In this document: positions 10,857 to 18,979 of the stretch, one piece after another
Layout: each line of letters begins with the position of its first letter
Position numbering within the stretch: position 1 is the stretch's first letter
Source: Tritrichomonas musculus
Lineage: Eukaryota > Parabasalia > Tritrichomonadida > Tritrichomonadidae
Reading direction: 5' to 3'
Assembly (NCBI GenBank): GCA_039105265.1
Contig: JAPFFF010000001.1
Location: 9,238,001-9,302,000, forward strand
Length of the DNA: 64,000 bases
The notes under the pieces: generated by a model
Told to the model about the DNA's origin: nothing
What the model saw: the letters and a program-made list of their open reading frames with translations, nothing else
Database searches by the model: none
Program-made: the position numbers and the translations under genes

Positions 10857-10866
10857 AACTTTTTCA
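10857..10866 (-). promoter_or_regulatory. TGAAAAAGTT upstream element (LRR gene)
   Basis: The minus strand reads TGAAAAAGTTGATATT, 84 bases upstream of the LRR gene start. The same ten bases occur upstream of four other genes in the window (35365, 38826, 39718, 46579). Function unknown. Confidence 0.4.
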
Positions 10867-10999
10867 GAAAAGTAAATGAATTACATTCTTCAATAGCAAA
10901 GTTTAAATTTTCATATTAAATATCAATATTAAATGGAATGAAACTACCATACATCAATTGAAAGTCCAATGAACATTCATTGAACAAAGCATGCATTGA

Positions 11000-11492
11000 C
11001 TTAATTCTAGACTTGTTATTTTGAGAATCGATATCAAAAACGTCACTTTTTTGCATCTGATACACGATTATCAGTTTAAAAATCTGATATCGAGATTATC
11101 GATTATCAAGATATCAGATGGGAAATGTGATATGAAAATAATTGTAAACTTGATATCAATTACCGAGATCTCGAGATCTCAAACTAATTTATCTTTTTTA
11201 TAATTGGTATATGTGATTTTATAATATTTAAAAATATATAATATAATGTATTGATGTTTATTTTAAGATTAAAATCTAAAAAATACATTCTTTTTTATGA
11301 AATATTTGAGATTTAAATACGATCATATATTTATCAAAAAGTTTAATTGAAAATTCTGATATCAAAAGCTGAGAAAAAAAATTCTCGATCTCTGAAATCG
11401 ATCTCGAGAATCTGTGTATATTTATGTATCGATATCAAAAAGTCAATCAATTATCGATCTCGAGAATCGAAGAATAACAAGTCTACTTAATT
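11000..11492. mobile_element. hAT-like MITE with 8-bp target duplication
   Basis: The element body is 11008-11484 (477 bp). It begins TAGACTTGTTATT and ends with the exact reverse complement, giving 13-bp perfect terminal inverted repeats. It is flanked by the direct repeat CTTAATTC (11000-11007 and 11485-11492), an 8-bp target site duplication. Termini starting TAG with 8-bp duplications are typical of the hAT superfamily. The interior is dense in GATATC, ATCGAT and GATCTCGAG palindromes near both ends, like hAT subterminal transposase-binding repeats. There is no transposase frame, so it is non-autonomous. Confidence 0.8.
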
Positions 11493-12105
11493 CGCTTTTC
11501 TAAATGTTTAATATAATTAATTATATAGGAAAAATAATATAACGAAAATCTTATTTTGTTTAAACAAAATAAGGAATTAATTGCTTAATTCAATCAATTT
11601 AGAGTTTTTGGCGGAAGCATGAGTTTTTCAGATTCATCTGCTTTTAGACCTAATATCATTAATTGTATTACATAAAGATAAATATGATGCTTATCAAAGT
11701 TGTAATTTAGTGTGGATTTGGTATTTAGAGAGTATTCTAGTAATATATTCAATCGATTTTGTGTTTGGATCATTATGTCATGATTTGAATGTATATAAAC
11801 TACTTTGCTAAGCTTCATATTTTTCATTATGTAATATCATTACACCATTTCTCTTAGTAAAGTGTTTCTTATCGCATGATATTTCTTTATAAAGTATTCT
11901 AATATTAAACATCAATGTATTTGAATTATAAAGGAACAATGTGTTATCTATCTTTTAGCCTTTCGATTCGACAAGATGATGGAGTTCTTATTTCAATTTA
12001 CTCATATATTCGTTGTGAAATATTCTATTAATATGGTCATTTAAGAACATGAAAATTACCAAAACATGATCGTTTCATTTCTTCACTATTTTATACAATA
12101 ATTTA
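11493..12105. other. AT-rich intergenic region without gene
   Basis: Only short spurious reading frames are present; no repeat or RNA gene was recognised. Confidence 0.5.
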
Positions 12106-12450
12106 GATGGATCATTTGCAAGTAATGCAGTGGATAAATTATTTATGTGAGATATTGTAGATGGATTGTTTGCAAGTAATATAGTAGATTGATCAATATG
12201 TACTTGATGATGAAGATGATCTACTATTAATGATGCTGTTAGTGATGATGATGTTTTTATTTTTATAGTAGTTGTAAGATTGTTTACATTTGATATTATA
12301 GATAGATTGTTCACGAACAAAATAATAGATAGATCGTTAACATTCGATACTATAGTAGGATCGTCTACATTATATATTATAGATGAATCGTTTATGTTGA
12401 TTACTCTTAGTAGATCGTTCACAAACAATGTTATAGTTAGACCATTTATA
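12106..12450. repeat. Degenerate 27-bp minisatellite
   Basis: Units such as GATGGATTGTTTGCAAGTAA plus seven bases repeat with a 27-bp period. Clear units start at 12106 and continue in two blocks, one to about 12190 and one from about 12300 to 12440, with a diverged centre. Because 27 is a multiple of three, the minus strand reads as a 9-residue repeat (NVNDLSIIx). No start, domain or flanking gene supports a functional protein. Decayed copies seem to continue toward 12700. Confidence 0.6.
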
Positions 12451-13082
12451 ATGTCATTTCAAGATCACTCACAAATGAATCTGTTGAGAGATCATCAAGA
12501 TCCTTAGTATCGTCTATGTTATAATAGTTTGCTGATAATGTTGAGTTTGAATTCTGGATAATTGATATCATCTAGATACGAAAGTAATGATTCCCGAAAC
12601 TCATTGATACTGTTGATGTTGGAGAAATCGGTGATCCATTCGATATGGTGATCAATGATTGACTCAATAGTGTAGATTGATTAGAATGGTTAGATAATAA
12701 ATACAATTTCGTTAGTCATATTGCTATTATGAAATTAGGTTGAAAAAAAGTTTAAATTGAAAGTGATATCTTATACGACCTAAAGATAGCGATAACGATT
12801 TTAACTATCATAATAGATTCTAGGTATCGAAAATGGATGAGTTCATAGGTTAAACTTAGTTGAGAATAGTTAGTACAAGTAACACTGTTTAATAAATCTA
12901 CTTCATCTAAATTATCCACTTTTGTATCATTTAAAACTCTCCAGATCTTCAAGATTATATCAATTAAATCACAATTAATTGATAGCAACTGCGAACGTTA
13001 ATCATAATCCTAGATAATCCAATCTATTTATTCTTTTCATGATTTTATGATCAATAAAAAAATGTTTTTTTTTTTTTTGTTA
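12451..13082. other. Gene-free region between minisatellite and palindrome
   Basis: Apart from weak, decayed GAT-rich repeat remnants in its first half, I see nothing in this stretch. Confidence 0.45.
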
Positions 13083-13352
13083 AATATTTATGGGAGATAT
13101 TTTTTGCCCCCAATCTCTTTTGACCCCAACGGTTAAGGTCAATATTGACCCTGTATCGTACTTCAGAAAAAATCGGCGAGAACTTTTTTGCACTTTTGCG
13201 AAAAAAACCATGAGTAGCTACTCCTGGTTTTTTTCGCAAAAGTGCAAAAAAGTTCTCGCCGATTTTTTCTGAAGTACGATACAGGGTCAATATTGACCTT
13301 AACCGTTGGGGTCAAAAGAGATTGGGGGCAAAAAATATCTCCCAATATTTAT
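13083..13352. mobile_element. 252-bp foldback (palindromic) element with 9-bp target duplication
   Basis: Positions 13092-13343 form one continuous inverted repeat centred at about 13217/13218 (centre GAGTAGCTACTC). The two 126-base arms differ at only one position pair near the centre. The ends read GGGAGATATTTTTTGCCCCC and its complement. The element is flanked by AATATTTAT at 13083-13091 and 13344-13352, a 9-bp direct repeat. Nine-base duplications are typical of Mutator-like elements, so this is probably a MULE-type foldback MITE. The two identical 60-residue frames on opposite strands are a by-product of the palindrome. The near-perfect arms suggest recent insertion or ongoing arm homogenisation. 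Confidence 0.8.
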
Positions 13353-13871
13353 TTTTTGAAAGTTGAATGGGGTATCGATCACATAATATGGCAAAATTAC
13401 TTTCTTTAAAATCTTCAGGGTTATCAGCGAGGGAAATAACATTATTGATGTAATCATAAACTTTATATTGGTCTTGCATTTTGCATGAAATGCCACATTT
13501 TTTAATGTAATTAATGAGAATGTTAAGTAATTACTAAGTGTTGTAGGTTCAATCTCTGGAGCATTGTAATTTTTCGTCATCGTTTGAATTATTTCCTCCA
13601 AAGTTAGAATTGGATTATTTGATATGAGCATGCATGCTTTATCGATTAGATCATCGCTCCATTTATTACAATGAGATGGATGCCTCCATTTTGGGTTTAT
13701 TTCACCTTCACTCCTCAAGCATTTGTAAAAAGTTGTGGTTTGATATCCTTTTCGAGAACAAAGGTTCTTCCCAGCCTTAATTCCATTATCGAGGTATTCG
13801 TTATATATTTCATTGAAATCTTTTCGTGTTAACTTTTTTCGTTTATAAGCAGGCCTGCGTCTAGATTTCAT
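13353..13871 (-). pseudogene. Transposase N-terminal fragment (Tc1/mariner-like DNA-binding part)
   Basis: The frame starts at 13871 and gives about 170 aa before running into the palindrome. It has a basic N-terminus (KSRRRPAYKRKKLTRKDF), a helix-turn-helix-like stretch (CSRKGYQTTTFYKCLRSEG) and a second one (DKACMLISNNPILTLEEII...PTTLSNYL), the paired arrangement seen before the catalytic domain of Tc1/mariner transposases. No DDE catalytic domain follows. Coding-like sequence continues in another frame in the distal part, so the copy looks decayed. It is not part of the intact mariner element downstream, which has its own ends. Confidence 0.5.
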
Positions 13872-14206
13872 TTTAATTTAAAAATAATATGGTTACATTA
13901 TTTTATATATTAATTAATTTTTTGAGAGAACTCATTCAATTTTTTTATTCAATTTATCGAAATAAATAATTTAGATATTTCTAATAAGATATTATGCAAA
14001 GTTATGCAATAAATTAGTATAAATATATTTATGGATGCTATTATTTAATAATGTTAACAATTTAACAATAAAAAGCAAATAAAAAATGGAATTAAATATG
14101 CTAAACTGAGGCCAAAAACTCAGTAACACCATTGAAAAATATATAAAGTTCTGAAAAAGCAAAAAAAGTGACAAATAAAATTTTATATAAAGAATTATTT
14201 TATACA

Positions 14207-15361
14207 ATGGATCAACAATTGGTTATACAAATATGCAATTCAAGCTTAACAAGAAATGAGAAAATAGCAGCATTAATAGAAAATGGCTATTCAAGTCGTT
14301 TTATTCAACAAACAATTGGATGCGGTCCAAATATTATTTCAACAGTTCGTAAAAGTTTAAATGATTCAGGAGAGCCTCCGGATCAAGCTAAGATCGGACG
14401 CCCAACAAAAAAAACTCCTGAAGTCAAATCATTCGTTATCCAGCAAACAATTTCAAATCCATACGTATCTGGACGTGATTTAAGTCAACAAATTCAACTT
14501 TCTAATGATTTTGACGTAAAAAGTGTCGGCAAATCAACCATTAACTCTATCAGACATGACAATCATTTCCAATTTCTCCCATCTGTCAAAGAGCCTCGCC
14601 TTACAGAAGAACAGATTCAAAAAAGGATCAATTTTTGTTATAGTTACTTGCTTCAGAGAGATAATTTCCCAGTAATTGGATTTTCCGACGAGTCTCGTTT
14701 TTCATTATGTTCTGATAAAAATTGGTTATGGAGACAAAGAGGGCAGCATAATGAAAAAGCAATTCAATATAAGAATAAATATGAAGGATCAATTATGGTC
14801 TGGGGAATGATCGCGCCAAATTATAAACCTGAAATTTTCATTTTTTCAGAATATGAAAATTCAAAGGTATATCAAGACATGTTAAATGAAAAAAATTATT
14901 TAAATGATGCATTAACCTTTTTTACTGGAAATTTTATATTTCAACAGGATGGAGCACGGACACACACAACACCAGATTCTATAGATTCGATAAGTAACGT
15001 TTGTGATCTTATTATCAACTGGCCACCAAATTCGCCAGAACTTATTCCAATCGAAATGATTTGGTCGTTAATGGATAAAACAATTGGTTTTTTCAATCCA
15101 CAAAACGAAACAGAATTGATCGATGCTATAAAATATGCTTGGAATGCAATTAAGCTTGACACTATTAATAATTTATGCAACTCATTCACAAGAAGATGCT
15201 TTTTATGCTTAAAGAATAGAGGAAAATGTATTCAGCATGAACTTAGAAAGAAAATTGACTATGATGTTTCACAAGAAGAAATTGATTCTTTATTAGAAGA
15301 GTTACAAGAAGATGGAATTAAATTTGAAGAAATTGAAATAATTTTACCAAAAATTGAATAA
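14207..15361 (+). CDS. Tc1/mariner transposase (DD34E)
   Basis: The protein has 384 aa from the ATG at 14207; upstream in-frame codons lack an ATG. The N-terminal 120 residues carry two helix-turn-helix-like regions (NEKIAALIENGYSSRFIQQTIG and GRDLSQQIQ...KSTINSIR) separated by a GRPTKK hinge, as in the paired-like DNA-binding domain. The catalytic domain shows all three acidic residues: FSDESRF, QQDGARTH and NSPELIPIEMIW. There are 34 residues between the second Asp and the Glu, giving DD34E. The enzyme cuts and pastes the element at TA sites. No interruption is seen. The acidic C-terminal tail (SQEEIDSLLEELQEDG) is an extension. Confidence 0.95.
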   Translation: MDQQLVIQICNSSLTRNEKIAALIENGYSSRFIQQTIGCGPNIISTVRKSLNDSGEPPDQAKIGRPTKKTPEVKSFVIQQTISNPYVSGRDLSQQIQLSNDFDVKSVGKSTINSIRHDNHFQFLPSVKEPRLTEEQIQKRINFCYSYLLQRDNFPVIGFSDESRFSLCSDKNWLWRQRGQHNEKAIQYKNKYEGSIMVWGMIAPNYKPEIFIFSEYENSKVYQDMLNEKNYLNDALTFFTGNFIFQQDGARTHTTPDSIDSISNVCDLIINWPPNSPELIPIEMIWSLMDKTIGFFNPQNETELIDAIKYAWNAIKLDTINNLCNSFTRRCFLCLKNRGKCIQHELRKKIDYDVSQEEIDSLLEELQEDGIKFEEIEIILPKIE

Positions 15362-15384
15362 AAAAAATTTTTTTTTAAACTTTT

Positions 15385-15409
15385 TGAGGCGGCCAAAATC
15401 TCAGTAACA
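15385..15409 (+). repeat. Internal copy of the mariner terminal repeat
   Basis: GAGGCGGCCAAAATCTCAGT matches the left terminal repeat apart from a GCG insertion and one substitution. With the true right end at 15487-15512 it forms an inverted pair about 80 bp apart, resembling the two-site (IR/DR-like) ends of some Tc1 elements. Confidence 0.7.
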
Positions 15410-15741
15410 TTTAGCACACCTTTTTCATAAGAATAAAAAATAATTTCTTTTCAATTGTAAAAAAATACTTTTAAAAAGTTTAGCAAGTGTTACTGAGTTT
15501 TTGACTTCAGTTTATTTCAAATAAAGATGCATAATAATGAATTTAGTAAATCAAAATATTATGTTCCAGATATATTCTTCATTATATATTAAAGCGTGAG
15601 CTTAAATTTGAATTCTGAGCTAGATTATAATAATTTGTTAAAATGATCTGATAAGATATAAAGACTCATGTTGTAATATAGGTAAAACAGGACATATTTT
15701 TTTTAAACAATAGGAATAATCTAAATTGGGCCATTAAAAAG

Positions 15742-15876
15742 AATTTTCGTTACGAAAGTGGAAATTTTCGTTACGAAAGTGGAAATAAAATCAAAAAGTT
15801 AAGTGATAAAATTTTTAAAAATTTTGGTGGTTACATTTTTCGTTACGAAAGTGGATTTTATCGTTACAAAAGTGGA
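15742..15876. repeat. Four copies of a palindromic motif (TTTCGTTACGAAAGTGGA)
   Basis: Two copies are adjacent at a 21-bp period (from 15742 and 15763). A third lies near 15835, followed directly by a variant copy (ATCGTTACAAAAGTGGA). The core TTTCGT-T-ACGAAA is a 13-bp odd palindrome, as expected of a site for a dimeric DNA-binding protein or a transposon subterminal repeat. No gene is attached. Confidence 0.65.
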
Positions 15877-16456
15877 ACAACTGTAAAAATATTGAGTAAT
15901 ACAAAAATAAAATTGGATGTCAAAACCGTTTTTTAATTTTTTCGTTTCCAAAAATTTTTTACTAATCTTCCCTACAACTTATTATAATTTCATGCCCAGA
16001 GATACGTTCTATCAAAATTCCGTCCTTTACTCAAATTTGGGAAAATTCGGTTTGGAACCATTTTTCTATATCTCAACAACTACAGAGTAACTATTTCCAT
16101 ATCTTGATAACCCCTACAAATGTTATATTTATGATAGTATTCATGAAAGGTTCAGGGGTTATCAAGATATGGAAATGGGTCAAAAATGGAGCTCGAATTC
16201 ACATCACTTTTCTATATCTCAACAACTACAAGGTAACTATTTTTTATATTCTAGTATGTTTTAGTACTTAGGGAATAATTATTATATTAGTGTTATTATT
16301 CACAATTGGTCAAGTATTTACCAAGATATTTGTAAAACAATTTGTTTACCTCTATTCAATTTTGTATATTGGAATATGTTAATTACCAACATGAGTCTAT
16401 ATTATATTTAAAAAAATATTTCAAAAAGGCTGAGCATTTACCAAGATATTAGTAGA
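15877..16456. repeat. Gene-free region with direct and inverted repeats
   Basis: A perfect 22-bp inverted repeat, containing CCATATCTTGATAACCCC, occupies 16094-16115 and 16154-16175 with a 38-base spacer. It is bracketed by a direct repeat TTTCTATATCTCAACAACTA at about 16063 and 16209. CATTTACCAAGATATT-like copies recur near 16316 and 16436. The nested symmetry suggests a small decayed element; no transposase frame is present. Confidence 0.55.
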
Positions 16457-17059
16457 TTATTCTAGTCCATATTGATGTTTGAATGTATGAATATAAAAAG
16501 TAGTTTGTTTATTATTTATATCTCTTGTCATAATACACTTACGCCCACCTTTTAATGTATTTACATGCATTATTCTATATATTTCATTAGTTATCCTTTC
16601 ATAAAATATGTCATCATTATAATTATAATAATACTTGTTTTCCCCAAAATATCTTCTTTCATTCTTTAAATCATAATGTGTGATAACAATTGCATCATCA
16701 GGGATATCGTCAATAAATTCCTATGAAACACCTTTGTTTGATGACTTATTTCTACTATTATCGCTAACTGATACCCATCGAAGATTTGATAGATGATAAT
16801 CAGTTCTATCTCTATTAAGATGATCTATCATAGGTAAATTATCAGGATTTGGTATAAACTGATTAGCTATAAGTCTATGCTTTCTCACCTGTTTATTCCC
16901 ATTTACAAATACACATACATAACCATTACTTTTGTTAATAAATTCTTTTACTACATAATGGTTGTCTTTTCTTCTAATAGTAAAAGGATACTGTGATAAT
17001 ATTTCATAGTCCTGGTATTCGTTTAGAGTAACAAAATCTACAACTTTTTCTTGACTCAT
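16457..17059 (-). pseudogene. NUMOD4/HNH endonuclease-like gene, broken
   Basis: The first 112 codons encode an HNH-type protein: a NUMOD4-like N-terminus (YQDYEILSQYPFTIRRKDN), then RKHRLIANQFIPNPDNLP-M-IDHLNRDRTD and LSNLRWVSVSDNSRNK, the HNH_3/NUMOD arrangement found in homing-type endonucleases of phages and large DNA viruses and in repeated families of trichomonads. Coding-like sequence of the same gene extends to about 16457, so the copy appears broken, with about one break. It lies at the edge of the transposon-rich island, and it may be a mobile or virus-derived relic. Confidence 0.6.
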
Positions 17060-17677
17060 TTTATTTATGTAACAAGAAAATAAAAAAAAATAAAAATAAA
17101 AATAAAAATAGAATGACCTTAATAAACTTTTTGAATAAAAATTTATTATTTTTTTTTGCTTGTGCCGGCATGAGGCGGATCAAACCGGTATGTGGCGGTT
17201 CAATTCTTTTTGGTTTTATATTTGTAACTTTAATTTTGAGTATATTTATGTAAAATTGTAAATTGTCGATGATTGACTGTTTCACTCTATCAGCCAACAC
17301 TCTCAAGATTAAACTCTTGAGAAAAGATAAAAAACATTTTAAAGATCCCCTTTTGTGATAGAGTAAAACGATGCATTTCCTTTCAAAAAGTTCACAAGAA
17401 CAATTATTATTTCTCTCAAAAAAGTGTAAGCTCTTAAAGGTCATTTCCATTCAAAATGCTCTATCTCTTCACTGTTAAAAAATTTGCATTTTCTACAACT
17501 CCAATTCCTATGCCTTATTGAGATTATTTTTTTTTTCTGAATGAAGTTATTTTTTTGAATACACCTCAGAAAATGTCAGTAAAAAATAATCGATTTGTAC
17601 TCAAATATTAAAATTTTTTTTCTTTTTTTCTGATCTTTTTGATCGACAAAATCTTCGTTATTTGATATTAAGGAAAA
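17060..17677. other. Upstream region of the GSK3-like gene
   Basis: A 129-codon frame on the minus strand (17061-17450) has no recognisable domain and ends in a low-complexity F/L tail, so I do not call it. A GC-richer patch near 17161-17200 contains two related GGCGG repeats (ATGAGGCGG and ATGTGGCGG). Confidence 0.4.
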
Positions 17678-18739
17678 ATGACTCTGAAAAGCAGTAATCC
17701 ATTTTTAAATATTAAACTAGTTTCATCAATAACTCTTTCGACAAATTTTAAAAAGCTTCACGCTTCACAAATTGCTCAAAAAACGATTAATAATCCAACA
17801 AATCAATACCGAACAATCAAGGTTATTGGTCAAGGCTGCTTTGGCGTTGTTTATGCAGCAAGCACATGTGAAGGGGAAACTGTTGCTATTAAGAAAGTAC
17901 TTCAAGATCCGAGATACTTGAATCGGGAACTTGAAATTATGCAACAACTGAACAATGAATATTGTGTCAACTTAAGAAATTATTTTGTTACCCCAGGACG
18001 CAATTCAAAAGAAACTTACCTTAATTTGGTAATGGATTATTTACCAATCTCACTTCACCAGTTTGATATGAACTACAGACGAGACAGAAAATATCCACCT
18101 ATTTTATATGTCAAACTTTTTTCTTTTGAAATGTTCAGTGGCTTAAATTATTTACATTCATTGGGGATTACACATAGAGATCTTAAACCACACAATATTC
18201 TTTGCGATCCTGCTTCTGGAGCATTAAAAATATGCGATTTTGGCACAGCAAAAAAGATAAGACCAGGTGAAAAAAGTACCACTTATATTTCACCCAGATT
18301 TTACCGAGCACCAGAATTAATTTTCGAATATACTCAATATTCTACACCAATTGATATCTGGTCTGCCGGATGTATTATTGCTGAAATGCTAATGGCCGGG
18401 ATGCCTCTTTTTCAAGGTCAATCGTCATATAGTCAATTAGAAGAGATATGCAAAATAATTGGATCTCCAACAGAAAATGATATGCAAAGTTTTAGACATT
18501 CCCATAAAATTCCTGCCCCAACAATAAGTATGCAAGCACCACTTGATCAAGTTTTACCAAAACAAACTCCTCCAGAATTCATTGATTTGCTTTCAAAAAT
18601 TTTTGTATTTAATCCATCAAAAAGACTTACTGCGTTTGAATGCATGCAGCATCCTGTATTTGATTGTTTGTTCAATTCAAATCTGTTGATGCCTGATAAA
18701 AGACCTTTTCCTGTTCTGAACAGAAATCCTCAATATTAA
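17678..18739 (+). CDS. GSK3/Shaggy-type serine/threonine kinase
   Basis: The protein has 353 aa with a complete kinase domain: glycine loop IGQGCFGVVYAA, VAIKKV with Lys72, HRDLKPHN (Asp168) and DFGTAK (Asp187). The activation loop reads TYISPRFYRAPELIF, in which Tyr203 corresponds to the autophosphorylated Tyr of GSK3 and the Arg and Lys residues that bind primed substrates are nearby. IDIWSAGCIIAEML and FQGQSSYSQLEEICKIIGSP are also typical GSK3. Family members phosphorylate Ser/Thr four residues before a priming phosphate. The N-terminal 40 residues are unconserved. This is a full-length, apparently active kinase. Confidence 0.92.
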   Translation: MTLKSSNPFLNIKLVSSITLSTNFKKLHASQIAQKTINNPTNQYRTIKVIGQGCFGVVYAASTCEGETVAIKKVLQDPRYLNRELEIMQQLNNEYCVNLRNYFVTPGRNSKETYLNLVMDYLPISLHQFDMNYRRDRKYPPILYVKLFSFEMFSGLNYLHSLGITHRDLKPHNILCDPASGALKICDFGTAKKIRPGEKSTTYISPRFYRAPELIFEYTQYSTPIDIWSAGCIIAEMLMAGMPLFQGQSSYSQLEEICKIIGSPTENDMQSFRHSHKIPAPTISMQAPLDQVLPKQTPPEFIDLLSKIFVFNPSKRLTAFECMQHPVFDCLFNSNLLMPDKRPFPVLNRNPQY

Positions 18740-18979
18740 TTGTTTCATATTTGTGTTAATGTTTATATTTTAAAACTAAAATCGGCGTTTTTCTCATTGT
18801 GATTTTTAAATATTTAATAAGAAAGTTCGATTTCGTCAATTAATATGATGCGAGATCTTTTGATTCTTTTTTAGCTTAGGTGATAATTTTTTTAAAAAAA
18901 TGCAAAGAAGAATAGTAATTGAGTTATTTATCATGTGATTTTATTTTTTATTTTTATTCAATAAAAAATGTATGATATT

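Larger units (their letters stand above)
14104..15512 (+). mobile_element. Complete Tc1/mariner transposon
   Basis: The element is 1409 bp and flanked by TA on both sides (14102-14103 and 15513-15514), the Tc1/mariner target duplication. Terminal inverted repeats of 26 bp start AACTGAGGCCAAAAACTCAG (14104-14129) and match the right end (15487-15512) with two differences. A third, slightly altered copy of the repeat lies inside the right end at 15385-15409 in the same orientation as the left end, so the right end carries an inverted pair. It contains one intact transposase gene. Intact ends and an open frame point to a young, possibly active copy. Confidence 0.93.

Noticed and set aside
11594-11827. 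77-codon minus-strand frame
   Set aside because: No domain, no neighbours or promoter signal, and located in repeat-rich DNA.
12752-12988. 78-codon minus-strand frame
   Set aside because: No recognisable domain and unsupported by context; probably chance.
13090-13345. Two almost identical 60-codon frames on opposite strands
   Set aside because: They are a direct consequence of the palindrome and have no protein-like features.
17061-17450. 129-codon frame on the minus strand upstream of the GSK3-like gene
   Set aside because: No domain, low-complexity hydrophobic tail, and it overlaps the probable promoter region; composition is like random AT-rich sequence.
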